NCBI GenBank assembly: GCA_003194525.1
Contig: NBIV01000381.1
Location: forward strand, 1 to 48,051
Length of the DNA: 48,051 nt
Origin: Gracilariopsis chorda
Lineage: Eukaryota > Rhodophyta > Florideophyceae > Gracilariales > Gracilariaceae
Direction of reading: 5' to 3'
Below are positions 31,101-41,200 of the stretch, one piece after another. Position 1 is the first letter of the stretch. The number at the start of each line of letters is the position of its first letter. The notes beneath the pieces are model-generated. The model had not been told where the DNA came from and did not search any database. It saw only the letters and a program-made list of their open reading frames with translations. The translations under genes and the position numbers were made by a program.

Positions 31101-33595
31101 ATAAGGCGTCCCGACGGGTCGGAGATATTCATTAACCACCTCAATGAGGAATGATCCGTGTACACGGTGAAGTGAACTCCCATAAGGTAGGGTCGCAGAG
31201 TTGTCATCGCCCATACGACGGCGAGGCACTCTTTCTCCGATACGGAGTAGTTCCGCTCATGAACATTGAGCGAGCGCGACCAATAACCAATTGGGTGTCG
31301 TTGCCTCTCGTAGGTGGTTTGAAAAAGAGCACACCGGACTTGGTAGTCGCTCGAGTCTGTATCTACGGAGTACGGCAACCCAAATTTTGGGAGATGTAGG
31401 ATTGGTGCTGATGTGACAACCTCCTCCAAGGATTTAGAGGCTTCGGATTGCTCAGGCGTAAATGTTCCCAGTTTTGGGGGGTTCCCCTTTCGCAACAAGG
31501 CGTTCAGGGGCGCCGCGGTATCCGAAAAGTTCGGAATAAACCGTCCATAGACGTTTACCAGCCCAAGAAGGAGCGCAGTTCCGTTTGAGTACGGGGCTCT
31601 TTCGCCTCAACGAGGGATTTGACTCGAGCTTTCTCGATCGCTAACCGTCCAGGACGGATAATGTGGCCCAGATACTTCACAGTATCCGTGAAAAACTCGC
31701 ATTTTCTCAACTTGAGGGTATTTCCCGCATCGCGGAGTACGGTCAGCACGTCTCGGACGTGAGTGAGATGGTCTTCCAACGAGTTGGAGAAGATGATAAT
31801 ATCATCAAGGTAGACCAGACAACTCCGCCACTTAAAGCGGTTGAGTAGAATACCTACTGCACGCTGAAAGGTGGCGGGGGCGTTGGTTAACCCAAATGGC
31901 ATCCGCTTGAAGCGGTACGTTCCTGCGTGGCAGGTGAATGCGGTTTTGTCGCGATCCTCCTGTCTGACAGGTACTTGCCAATATCCCCAATTGGCATCGA
32001 GAGCCGTGAAAACGGTGGCGTCTCCGAGGGAGTCAATACACTCGTCCATACGAGGGATAGGGTACTTGTCCCTAACGGTGACGGCATTGAGCTGGCGGTA
32101 GTCGACACAGAACCTCCAGGTTCCGTCGGCCTTCAAAGCCAGTACGACTGGGGGTCCCCAGGGTGATTGAGCGGGCTCAATCACACCTGCGCGGAGCATC
32201 TTGTCCACTTGGGACTGCTCCTCTTCCCGAGCGTTCGGACCTGTCCTGTAAGGGGGTTGTGCAACCGGTCGCGCACCGGGGAATAAATCGATCCGGTGTT
32301 CCGTTGCATTAATCTCGCCAAGCGAGCCATTCCACATTGTGGTGAATTCCCGTAATATTGTACGGAGTTTGTCGCGGTGCGACTCTGGCACGTGACTGAA
32401 GTCCAGCGCTTCAAGTGCCTTTTCCGGATCAATCTGGTCGTTGCTCGATGGAGCATTGTCCTGTGAAACAGGTGTGGTTCGCAATTCCGAGTTACTCGGT
32501 GTTTTCGACGCTGAAGTAGCGGTTTCCTCCCCCTCCTTAGAGTTGACGTCTTAGGACGGCGGGGCGAACTCCTCAGGGGAGGTGGTAACTCCGAGTACAT
32601 CGGCGGCTGTCATCTTCGTTGGCAGCATTCCCATAGGATGGGGGGTTACAATCCCAATTACTTGGTGTTTTACAAGATACTGGGGGTGTTTGCCAAGGTT
32701 GGCAACCAATATCCGGAAAGGAACATCCGGGGAAATGGAGACAATTCCATCAGCCAGCGCCAGCTAGGATTTTTCGTACAACGAGGCGAGAAGTTGTATA
32801 ACCCGAAGACCGTTTGACGGGAATTTACCTGCACCCAGACTTGGGACTCAGGTGGTATAGAAACCGAGGCAGCGACGCGGAGCTTGGTGGACTCGCGGGA
32901 CGAGGGCGGTGGTTCCTGCGCAGCAAGGAGCGGAACTTGTTTCTGAGAGGACTGCTTAAGCGGGCGGCGAACAATCGGAACCGACGATCCGTCGTCAAGT
33001 TCTACACGCCTGAGGCGGGGCCTGATTGCGTCGACAAATCTGTCGCAGTAATCACATCCCAGTATGACTGGTGCTGCCAATGAACGGCAAACGATGAAGT
33101 CCAAATTCACCACAGAGGTACCAAGTCTCACGACGAGGTCCACTGTGCCCACCGTTTGTAATGGATTGTTGTTCGCATCCGAAATGTCGGGGACCGCGTC
33201 AAAGCGGATACCAGACCGCACAAGCGGGGGTAACAATGATTCCACAACAAAGTTGGGGCCTGCACCTGTACCCAGGACGGTGAGAAACCTCACCATAAAC
33301 TGGGGATCAAGGCCAAGGTCGGCATAGACCGTGTAATTGCGCTTGGCCAAGACCAAGACTCTACCGGGAATCCGGGGATTTTTACTCCGTATCCACGGTC
33401 GACGCAACACACCGAGGTGCGCAGAGTCCGCGTCAGCGGTGTCTTTCCTCGAGAGGACTTCCACCGGGGAGCGAGGAAGGGACGCCTCGGGCGCCAACAG
33501 CCTCTTGTCTGAGGACGCCTCTCCCAAAGGGGAGACTCCCTCAGTTAGTTTTCCGCCTTCAGCGGTGGGTTGGGTTCCTCGACAACTAGCTTCAT
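28129..33595 (-). pseudogene. pol: Pol, copy 2, broken
   Basis: Read on the minus strand from about 33595 to 28129. In the protease the active site is GTGA instead of DTGA (codon 33272-33270). A 2-bp deletion near 32815 shifts the frame. GAA-to-TAA at 32553-32551 stops it. RT then runs open over 32484-31555 with YLDDIIIFS intact, until one G is lost near 31565. RNase H follows (to a GAA-to-TAA at 30973-30971), then integrase, with GAG-to-TAG at 30259-30257 just before LSDNGKQF and TAC-to-TAA at 30043-30041. A 4-bp duplication (29827-29834) shifts the frame again before the last open part, 29832-28129, which holds the linker and an intact chromodomain (VDRLVGHTW, YRVRWYGY). The linker is shorter than in copy 1. 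Confidence 0.9.
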
Positions 33596-35722
33596 CCTGT
33601 TGACGGGGGTTTCTATCCGCATAAGCGGGGGTTGCAACGGATGGTTGCGTGATCTCCCGTATCGGGGTGTACGAAGCTTGCCGCGCACGCGAGGTCTGTG
33701 GTAGGGCATGGGAAAAGTCCGTTTTAGCACGGAGGTAGGAAGCCGTCGGGACGGAACGTTTCTCCTCTGGAGTGAGGGCCTCGTAGTTTGCCACCACCTT
33801 GGCCATATCCCTCAGTGAGCAGATACACTGAGAAGAGGTATGGCCATGGGCATAACAAAGGTGGCAAATGAGAGCCAACACCGCGAAACGCGGATTATTA
33901 TTCCGAGTATCGGAGAAGGGAACCGAAGAGCGGGTGTCAGTCCATCCAGGCCGTTTATAACGGGATTGATCGTTTGAAAACGGGAGTCGTTGGGGTTGGA
34001 CCCGACCATTACCACCGTATAGAACGGGATCTTCTGTTCCCGTATCACGAGTCATCTCCGTCGTCGACGGCAAATCACTGGTGGGTATCGACACACCATC
34101 CCCCTGCACTAAATGCACGGTATCAAATCCCTGTCCAGGGTTCCCATCCGCAGTGAGCGGGAGTGAGGAAGCTTCGCTTTCTAGCAGCAATGCCTTGGCG
34201 GATTTAGACGGATTGTTCGGAGTTCTTGCACGAAGTGCATCCCCTTCCGCTCGAGCGTGTTGTACCAGCTCGAGATAGGTGATCCTCCGCTTGTCCTCCC
34301 GATAACGGGTAACTAAACTCCGGATTGCCGGGTCAAAACCATCGATGAACATGGTACTGCGCTCCCCAGGGGGGTATAAGTTACCACATCTGTGAAAAGC
34401 CTTGTTAAGGCGCACCGAGTAATCGGTCTCGGTCTCTCCAGCACGCTGGCTTGTATCTCGCAAAGTGAGGATAGCCTGCTGAATAGCGGTGTTTGTGGCG
34501 TAGGAGCGCAGAAGATACTGCACAGCCTCCGGCCAACAAGTAACCCCTCCTTGGGAGGCGCGAGAAGATCCTCTGACAGAGTGGTATTGGTCCTCCGTCA
34601 CTCCACGTAAGAAATAAGGTAAAGCCAAATAGGCTTTTCCCTCATTCATACCGAGGATATCGGCCTCTGTTACAAAGCGGGATAGGAAATCCAGTACTAG
34701 TACCGGGTCCTCTCCAGTAAAATACTGGTTGCGGAGCGAAAGCTGCATTCGCTTAATGCATTCTCGCACCTTTCCCATACCACGGGGCGTACCGTACGTC
34801 CAAGTAACGAAGCTTCGAACCGATAGTACCAGTATGATAAAAGCTTCCGGTAATCCGGGTTGGTCGGTTTCAATTCCCGGAGACCGGGGTGTCTTCTCCC
34901 CTTCTGGCGGGATCGGATCACACCTTTAGTGGATGATGACCGCTTCGAGCGGGAGGAGTAGCCTCGCTTCTCGTCCTCCGAGTCGGATTCTGAGGAGCTC
35001 GAGCTAACCGAATGGTTTCGGGATGAGTCCGACGATGTAGAGGAATCAGAGTCCGAATATTTTCGGTGGTGTTTCCGTCGATGACGGCGTTTTTTCTTCC
35101 CAGCAAGCTGGTCGTTGTGCGATGCCTCGTTTACTGGATCATCCGGGGATGGTTTGTCCATGAGGACGAACTGCTCCAGCGTCTCCAGACGGGCACCAAT
35201 CCGATCAAATCGGGCTTCAACTCCTTCGATGAAGGTGGCGGTTTGTCCCAAACTCTTCGACACGGAGTTGACGTCAGACCGTAAAATACGGAGTTCCTCG
35301 GCAACCTCTTTTACGGGGGTTGCCAAGACCATCTCTTGGAGGGATTTTAGTTCCCCTACAAGGGTGTCATGGGCGGTCCACAGAGCGCAGACCTGGGATT
35401 CCAGGGAAGTCCCCTGGGGGGTGTTATTGCCCGTTCCACGGGGGCTTGTAGCTGCGACAGCGGGAGCAGGCTGGGGTGCCTGGGGCACTGCGGCAACAGC
35501 CGGAGTCGATGCTGCATTCCCCTGTGGGGGTGATAACGAGGGCAAAAGGAGGTTCCGGGGTTCCCGGTCGGGGGTATCATTCCGCAATGAAGCGGTGCCA
35601 GCACGGCTTGAACTTGTCCGTATAGGGATACAGGGTACGAACCGAACTTCGGGAGTGTCCCCGTTGTCGCGCGAGCGACTACGCGTCACCACTGGCTCCG
35701 CATCAGAGGGTTCTCTCGACAT
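33590..35722 (-). pseudogene. gag: Gag, copy 2, frameshifted and fused to pol
   Basis: Starts with ATG at 35722 and aligns with Gag of copy 1 (N-terminal disordered part, coiled coil, KKKRRHRRKHHRK and Ser/Asp repeat). A 5-bp tandem duplication (CGTAC twice, 34788-34797) breaks the frame before the capsid-like region; the rest is open in the next frame (from about 34778) with the zinc knuckle ICHLCYAHGHTSSQC. Near 33590, two bases are missing relative to copy 1. This puts the end of gag directly into the pol frame, so the second open segment (34778-32670, 702 codons) runs from capsid through protease without needing a ribosomal frameshift. That fusion is a decay product, not a designed one. 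Confidence 0.88.
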
Positions 35723-35802
35723 GAGAAAATACCGTTACGACGGGAAACGATGACAGAACTTCCGGTGAATGAAAACAAACCTCGTAAGAGGGAAAACAAA
35801 AA

Positions 35803-35824
35803 CCGATTCTAGGTCGGGAGACCA
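35803..35824 (-). promoter_or_regulatory. Primer binding site of copy 2
   Basis: On the plus strand this reads as a tRNA 3' end, ...CTAGGTCGGGAGACCA, three bases from the LTR edge. It is identical to the site in copy 1. Confidence 0.8.
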
Positions 35825-35827
35825 CTT

Positions 35828-36660
35828 TGTGGTGCAATGCCCAAAAGGGGAAAAACACCGAAAGACGTCCGGGATCTTCCTCTCACGAGGTGAACCCAGT
35901 TGGGTAGAGCCCTCCCATGCGTGTCACGGCGAAGCCGGTTTGTAATACCAGGGAACCCTGTCGCGACTTGCGCAGGGAGGTGAAGGCGAAGAATCGGTAT
36001 CCGCGTGAGTGGGGTGCGATCCTCAGTAGAGGTATGTTTCCACGTCAGTGAGGAAGTGTGAGCGGGTGCACACAGGAGGGCCGCGGGTAGCGGGATGTAC
36101 TACCCTGAAAGGGGGAAAGGAGGAGAGTGAAGGGAAAGGAGGGCGAGTGGGCGAAGGTGAGTCGCGAGAGCGACGAACATATACGGCAATGCCGGTGGAA
36201 AGGACTCCCTATACAGGGCGAAACACCAATGAAATTGGAATAATTATACTCCCAGTGATGGATCCCTTTAGATGTGCAAGGGGTTTAGATGTCCCGTGGT
36301 TTACGGCGTTTCCCTCCAAGGAGGAGTAGATTACGCGCGCAAGCGGCAACAACTAGAGCCAATTCCCCAGGTTGGGGTCCCTTCTTGGGGAAGGTTTACT
36401 GGTGCGACGGCAGTGCGCCGTCGCACTAAGTACTAGCTTCCCAGAAATGGGTGTGAATAATAATAAATAAAATCAACTAAAATACTCCACATTTCGTGGC
36501 AACATCCACTACTGTGGCCAACCGCCAATTGACCCAAACCCCTGTCCCACGTGTCCATACCAACCATTTTAGGGCGTAGTTCATATACACACTACACAAC
36601 CGATAATATCGGGAAAACGATCAAGTACCAGGAATCCCTCCCTGAGAGCGTTGCACTTCA
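35828..36660 (-). repeat. 5' LTR of copy 2
   Basis: 833 bp. It differs from 25263-26091 mainly by substitutions, with a small length-variable patch near 36530-36570. The conserved 10-bp hairpin is at 36402-36426. Confidence 0.95.
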
Positions 36661-36665
36661 ATATC

Positions 36666-36958
36666 ATCCGATATCAGGAGAGACAAATGCTGTTCAATGG
36701 CTGGTGACCAACTTCTTGCAAAACATTGGAGTGGAATTCTTCCGCCGAAGCTATTTCGATGCTGGGTTTTCTGTATAGAAAGAGGATCTTAATTTTAGAT
36801 ACGACACTATACACAAGGAAGTGTGGTTGGACCTGGAGCGGGTAGCTACTCACAAGCTTTACATGAACCTGAATGCCGTCACCCTACAAGAACGCAATCG
36901 ATTTTATGCGGTATCTACCAACGCAATATCGCTTGGCAACGTGCAGTTGCGAAATTAG
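36666..36958 (+). pseudogene. Decayed ORF interrupted by chromovirus copy 2, right part
   Basis: After removal of copy 2 and one 5-bp target copy, the left frame (ending ...GYVLSY) continues with no shift into HPISGETNAVQWLVTNFLQN. One TAG (36776) interrupts, then KEDLNFRYDTIHKEVWLDLE ... to a stop at 36958. The amino-acid composition remains protein-like on both sides of the stop. No domain is recognised. See 24203-25262. Confidence 0.5.
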
Positions 36959-37793
36959 GCTGAGGGTTTGGGTGATCCTCAAGTTTGGTCATGAGTCCAT
37001 AAAGGAACTGGAATTTGGAAGAATTCGTGCTTATAGGAATCTGGAAGTAGTAGTAGTAGTAGATCAACAGTCGAGGCCCGTCTGTGTGTAGAGGATTTGC
37101 CATGGATAGGGCCGTGAGTATGGATGTGTGAAGGCAGTGCATGGGTTCGGGTAGGGGTAGGGATAATGGTTCAAGTTCATTGATGGATGAAGGCGCTTGC
37201 TGATACTTCGCGCAGTTTTCTGAACATTTTAGCTTTGTACTAAATTCAAATGTTGTTGTCAAAAATCATTATGTTCAAACCGTGCCTTTCGTTCCCTAGG
37301 AAACTAGGGTGCAGCCTAAATCCTGAACAAACGTAGTGAACTGGCCAAGTTCATCAAGAAAGAAATGATGATTAGCAACCCCAGGTAACCTTATAAAGAT
37401 ATATCCTCACATGCCGTCGACTGTGCTTAAAACTACTTCGCGCGCTCTCTGGCCTTATCAAATCTTCCCGAGAATCTTGTCTGTGCGCATTCCTTCTTTC
37501 CCCAAGCCGTACGGGTTGGACCCCACGAAGCCTTGACCTACTCACAACTCCGTACCATCATCTCTTTTGTTTGATTCAAGACAGATTGTGTTAGAGGTTT
37601 CCGAATCCCCGACTTACAGCAGTTTTTTCTCTAGTTTTCAGCTACTTTGGCTGCATTCTTGCCTACAATACTTCAAGAGACATCATTGTGTCAGTGTCTT
37701 GCTTTAACCAAAACAAACCTTTGTGGCAAACGTCTTATCGGAACATTGTACATCTGCATTGCTTTGAGATCGTTATCAGTCTCCTACTATTCA
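36959..37793. other. No gene recognised
   Basis: Mostly AT-rich unassigned DNA with a short (GTA)n run at about 37046-37060. An open frame extending upstream of 37794 has no support of its own. Confidence 0.5.
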
Positions 37794-38114
37794 ATGGATG
37801 CCGACGACAGTGCTGCCCAAATGCGTATCAATCGTCTACGAGATTATTTGGAGGAAGCAAGACCGTTCTTTACGGACTTTCAAATCCAAACAGCTCAGGT
37901 TGGTGCTGCAGTGGGTACTTGGTATGAAGAGTGGAGAAAGGGTGTTCCAGTCATTTCGGTTGAAAAATGCGCAAAAGGCGCTATCAGGCTTTTCGTTTCT
38001 TGCGAACAGGAAGATAAGATATATGGTATTATCTTCACTAATGAGTATATTTTTCGGCTAAGGCCTTGTGACAAGCATGTGGATGGCAACATTCTCTCGT
38101 CTTTTCGATTCTAG
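37794..38114 (+). CDS. Hypothetical protein, unknown (106 aa, possibly first exon)
   Basis: From the ATG at 37794 the frame gives a mixed-composition protein beginning MDADDSAAQMRINRLRDYLE, with an amphipathic N-terminal helix and a later strand-rich part (AIRLFVSCEQEDKIYGIIFT). The open frame reaches 49 codons further upstream, but that part is Leu/Cys-rich and lacks the same character, so I place the start at 37794. The next ORF (38184) is in the same frame 69 bp downstream, after a pyrimidine-rich stretch ending CCCAG, so a small intron is possible. I recognise no family. Confidence 0.35.
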   Translation: MDADDSAAQMRINRLRDYLEEARPFFTDFQIQTAQVGAAVGTWYEEWRKGVPVISVEKCAKGAIRLFVSCEQEDKIYGIIFTNEYIFRLRPCDKHVDGNILSSFRF

Positions 38115-38183
38115 ATTATTCTCAACTTACGACATTTGTGACGCGTTTGGTAAAAGAATACTGAAACTTCTTCTCAACCCAGT

Positions 38184-38666
38184 ATGATGGTCCAGATAAC
38201 CAACGAGTGGTTTAGTTCGAAGAACCCGTGGAAGGCAAGGAGCGCCATATTCGCTCTCATACCAGTCGCAGGAAATGAGACGTTTCACTCGGTGATACTT
38301 GAAGGTTGCGAAACTCTGCTAACAAAATCAAGCGAATGTACGAAAGATGGTGCCGCATGTGCCTTACTGGCGCTTTCTTACTCGATCCTGAATATCGTTC
38401 ATAACTTCCTTTCGAATGAAAGTAATCTGGTTTTCATGAAGACGTCTGGACTCGAAAAATGCCTTGCAGAGTTTCGTCAGGACTGGAAGGAAACACTGCG
38501 GATGAAAAGAGCAAGACTTGTAAACAACGCTGGAGGCGTCTGCCCCATTGGGCATACGCCCGAAACGGGCGAGAGAGACAACAGATTCAGATGGAAACCC
38601 GGCAGGAGTGTTCAAGCCAGTCGGAGTGTCCTTGCTCCTTATTCGAGAAGACTCGATAACGCATAG
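38184..38666 (+). CDS. Hypothetical protein, unknown (160 aa, possibly second exon)
   Basis: An ATG-started frame with protein-like helical content (GAACALLALSYSILNIVHNF) followed by a basic C-terminus. It is in frame with 37794-38114. The last 50 codons cover a strong hairpin (38557-38571) and read like translated noncoding DNA (Arg/Ser/Pro-rich), so the true end may be near 38520. Function unknown. Confidence 0.3.
   Translation: MMVQITNEWFSSKNPWKARSAIFALIPVAGNETFHSVILEGCETLLTKSSECTKDGAACALLALSYSILNIVHNFLSNESNLVFMKTSGLEKCLAEFRQDWKETLRMKRARLVNNAGGVCPIGHTPETGERDNRFRWKPGRSVQASRSVLAPYSRRLDNA
38557..38571. repeat. 6-bp GC hairpin
   Basis: CGCCCG, loop AAA, CGGGCG, perfect. A second weaker pairing, GCCCCATTGGGC, lies just upstream (38542-38553). 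It lies inside the candidate ORF. Confidence 0.6.
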
Positions 38667-40564
38667 GAACTAAATGGGGGATAACCGGGGGTCCAGAAAA
38701 GAGGTGAGAACCATGTGACAAGGCGGAGCGGCTAACCTATCATATGTGCAAGATGAACGTTTCTCGATCATCGCTTCATCTCAGTCAGACAAAGCAACGG
38801 CAACGTATTTACTTCCCAGATAATGAAGAAACTGAAAGTGCATCGAACTGACGACCTCCGGCGAGCGAGCAGAGAATTTAATGTTGAGAATCCTAGCTAG
38901 ATATGTTATGCTCATTTAGTACAAGTATTATAAACAGAGTAACAGTTAACGAAATGTCAACGGAACTCAGGCGAGCCACCTATTTTCCACTTCATCTTTG
39001 CTCTTGGCGATTTCATTAGTTGGAGCAGCGAACAATACGCACCTTCTTCAGATTCCGGCGTAATGTATGCGAACTAAACCATTCCACACAACTAAGGGCC
39101 ATGTGCGACCGGACCAGTTGCCATGCCCGGCTTCGGGGCGCCATTTTTCAACGGTACGCAACTCTTTGAGTATAGCACCCTTCTCTTCACAGCAACGATA
39201 AACAGTTAGGAAAGTTCACAGAGAGGATGGTGGGACCTGTGAGGAGTGTTTTCATGGCAGGAAAGCAGTTTTTCTGAGTTTCTGATGATTGGTTATCTGA
39301 GTGTTCATGATCCTTTTGCCCAGCATGGAAGATCTTTTGCTCAGCCACAGCCTTTTAGATAGCAACTAAAGCAAGTAAATCAACTATAGATGTCTAGTAG
39401 TGGACATCTGAAGTGCTTTGTAGTTGAAAAAGGTTCTTTGACCTTGCTCAGAATGCTGAAATGCGACTTGCAAGTACCCAGGCTTTTGACATGCGAGCAA
39501 CTTGAACGAAATATGTTTGAGTGCAAAAAGAAAAACATACTTGATTCACTATTTATTAGATGAATGAACGTTCAACGATTAAGTATTTTAAATTATTTTG
39601 AAGTGAATCTTTACTGACGTCCCAAAAGCTACTTTCCAATCTTCTGTTCGACGTTGATAATGACAGAACAACTTCTCCTATCTACTACAACAACTATATC
39701 TCTATACAGGCAAGCCGATAGATTCGGAAACGCCAAAGCGGTGACCATAAGCATGGTATTCTTCGGTCATACTCCGAAGGGTTGGAGGCTTCTCAGCAAA
39801 AAAAATCCAGCCAAGAACGCTAGGCAAGTCATCGGAGCTTTTGGGAGTAGACATGTAAAGAATTTATCTCTTTGGCACATTGGGTGATTCTTCGAAATTG
39901 TTTAAGCCATCGTCGCACTCCTCAATATGCCTACAGAAAACGAAAGATCTTGAATCTTCGGTTTCGGGAATCTCCTTCGATAGTCACAAAGTTGTGATCG
40001 AAGGATTAGTAAAGTCTTGTGCGCCATCTTGAACCCCTTCTGTATTCATGAATGATTATTCTGAGTATGATAATGCTGCGTTCAGATAACAAGGAGGGTA
40101 TGACGCACTGATATAAGTGCCTCGATGATAAAAGCAGCGCATCAGATGAAAATAAAGATAACGGTGGGGGCATTGTATGGAAAAAACCTCTCTTCTCATG
40201 AAGTGAATACGAGCTCTGAACAGTATCAATCTAATGGGGATAGGAAAAGGTGAGATGCAAACAGCAAGCTAAAAAGTAAAAGACCGCTTCTGACCGGTTT
40301 TGGTGGAGGGTAGGACGACTGATATCGAAGAAAGGATGAATGCAGAAAAGGAAGGATCGGCAGGAAAGGTATTGGGGGGTGGGTTTCGTTGGATGGCAGG
40401 AGAGGTTTGTGAAGGAAATCGCAGTCTCAATTTCATGATGACATCCAAATTTGCTGCTCCTTAAGTAGCATGCACAGACGATCGATTTCTGGCACCGTTA
40501 CTGGCTTTGCAGGTTGAAAGCTCTCTGATTTTGGATACTCGACCACAAAAATCACAATCTCAAA
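38667..40564. other. No gene recognised
   Basis: About 1.9 kb of unassigned DNA. The frame at 39654-39887 has no resemblance to known proteins. The only structure is the bulged hairpin at 39973-40005. Confidence 0.45.
39973..40005. repeat. 14-bp bulged hairpin
   Basis: TCCTTCGAT (39973-39981) pairs with ATCGAAGGA (39997-40005). After a 3-nt bulge (AGT), CACAA pairs with TTGTG around a 2-nt loop. All pairs are Watson-Crick. It is in intergenic DNA; purpose unknown. Confidence 0.65.
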
Positions 40565-40749
40565 TCTCAACACCCCACTCTTAATGATTTACACATGTAT
40601 GAGGGGGGTGTTGTTGATTGATGGGAGGCGGTGCGCCAATAAACCGCCCTGTATGCCCCTCTACGAGCATGCAAAACTGCCATTTGGCGCAACGCCTCCC
40701 TACCACTTAAAAAATTCAGCAGCAGCAGCAGCAGCAAAGCTTCCTGCTT

Positions 40750-40789
40750 ACTGGCTGGCACTCCCATAATGACTGCAGTGCCAGCCAGT
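40750..40789. repeat. 13-bp perfect inverted repeat
   Basis: ACTGGCTGGCACT and AGTGCCAGCCAGT, spaced by 14 bp. A third partial copy in the left-arm orientation lies at about 40822-40835. The 1.8-kb units keep only a single right-arm-like copy. Confidence 0.8.
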
Positions 40790-40960
40790 TACACAAAGCA
40801 ACGTGTCGCGTTTTCTCATCATTGGCTGGCACTGCAGTCAATTTAGACACCTAGGCGCCGCGGCGCCCCGTGGTTCTACGAGCGCTATTGCGAGCGCAAG
40901 CGAGCAAAGTGCTCGGAGAGCCTCCGAATGCTACTAAGTACACAAAGCTACATAAACAAT

Positions 40961-40994
40961 GCGGCGCGCAGCGCCGCCCACGGCCGAAGGCCGT
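40961..40994. repeat. Double GC hairpin at the 3' end of a Helitron unit
   Basis: GCGGCGC-GCA-GCGCCGC (40961-40977), then ACGGCC-GAA-GGCCGT (40980-40994). In the other two units (42760 and 44560 onwards) the second stem is GCGGCC-GAA-GGCCGC: the A-T pair has become G-C, so both sides changed together. Position just before the unit end agrees with the subterminal hairpin of Helitrons. Confidence 0.75.
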
Positions 40995-41056
40995 TTCCAC
41001 TTGTCTCTCCATTATAATGATTTGTTCCTCTATGAGGGGGGTGTTCTTGATTGAAT

Positions 41057-41132
41057 GGAGGCGTTGCGCCACAAAATCCTCTTGCACGCCCCCGTCTGCC
41101 CATCCAAATCGCCCATTTGGCGCAACGCCTCC
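41057..41132. repeat. 15-bp inverted repeat in the Helitron 5' module
   Basis: GGAGGCGTTGCGCCA (41057-41071) and TGGCGCAACGCCTCC (41118-41132), perfect. It recurs in unit 2 (42856-42931). The short unit and the long copy have the same arms with one mismatch. Confidence 0.9.
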
Positions 41133-41149
41133 CTACCATTTAAAAAATT

Positions 41150-41200
41150 CAGCAGCAGCAGCAGCAGCAAAGCGTTCAGTTAATTAGCTGCTGCTGCTGC
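41150..41200. repeat. (CAG)6 / (CTG)4 stem
   Basis: A CAG run (41150-41167) is followed about 20 bp later by a CTG run (41188-41200), able to fold into one stem. The pair recurs in unit 2 (42949-42999) and the long copy (about 44756-44808). The short unit has only the CAG side. Confidence 0.85.

Larger units (their letters stand above)
25263..36660 (-). mobile_element. Ty3/gypsy chromovirus LTR retrotransposon, copy 2 (inverted)
   Basis: A second full-length copy of the same family in the opposite orientation, 11.4 kb. Its LTRs are 25263-26091 (3') and 35828-36660 (5'), differing at roughly 35 positions by eye (about 4%), slightly older than copy 1. Flanking 5-bp sites are ATACC and ATATC, a one-mismatch target duplication. 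Proteins are about 90% identical to copy 1 in the stretches compared. Every ORF is broken: gag has a 5-bp duplication, pol has five or more disruptions, the antisense ORF has two indels and a stop. The protease has lost its catalytic Asp. This copy is dead for autonomous movement. Confidence 0.95.
40565..41003 (+). mobile_element. Short Helitron-family unit (439 bp)
   Basis: Starts TCTCAACACCCC and ends with the double GC hairpin plus TTCCACTTG, directly abutting the next unit. Its first 200 bp closely match the start of the long copy at 44603, and its 3' hairpins match those ending the 1.8-kb units. It carries the 9-bp inverted repeat CAACACCCC/GGGGTGTTG (40568-40576, 40605-40613), GGAGGCG...CGCCTCC arms, a CAG run, a 13-bp inverted repeat (40750-40789) and the 14-bp palindrome GGCGCCGCGGCGCC (40854-40867). 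It has no coding capacity. Helitrons typically begin with TC and end in CTRR after a hairpin; the CTTG end here is close but not canonical. Classification rests on the neighbouring coding copies. Confidence 0.55.

Noticed and set aside
38557..38571. GC hairpin as a bacterial-type terminator
   Set aside because: No T run follows and the context is eukaryotic.
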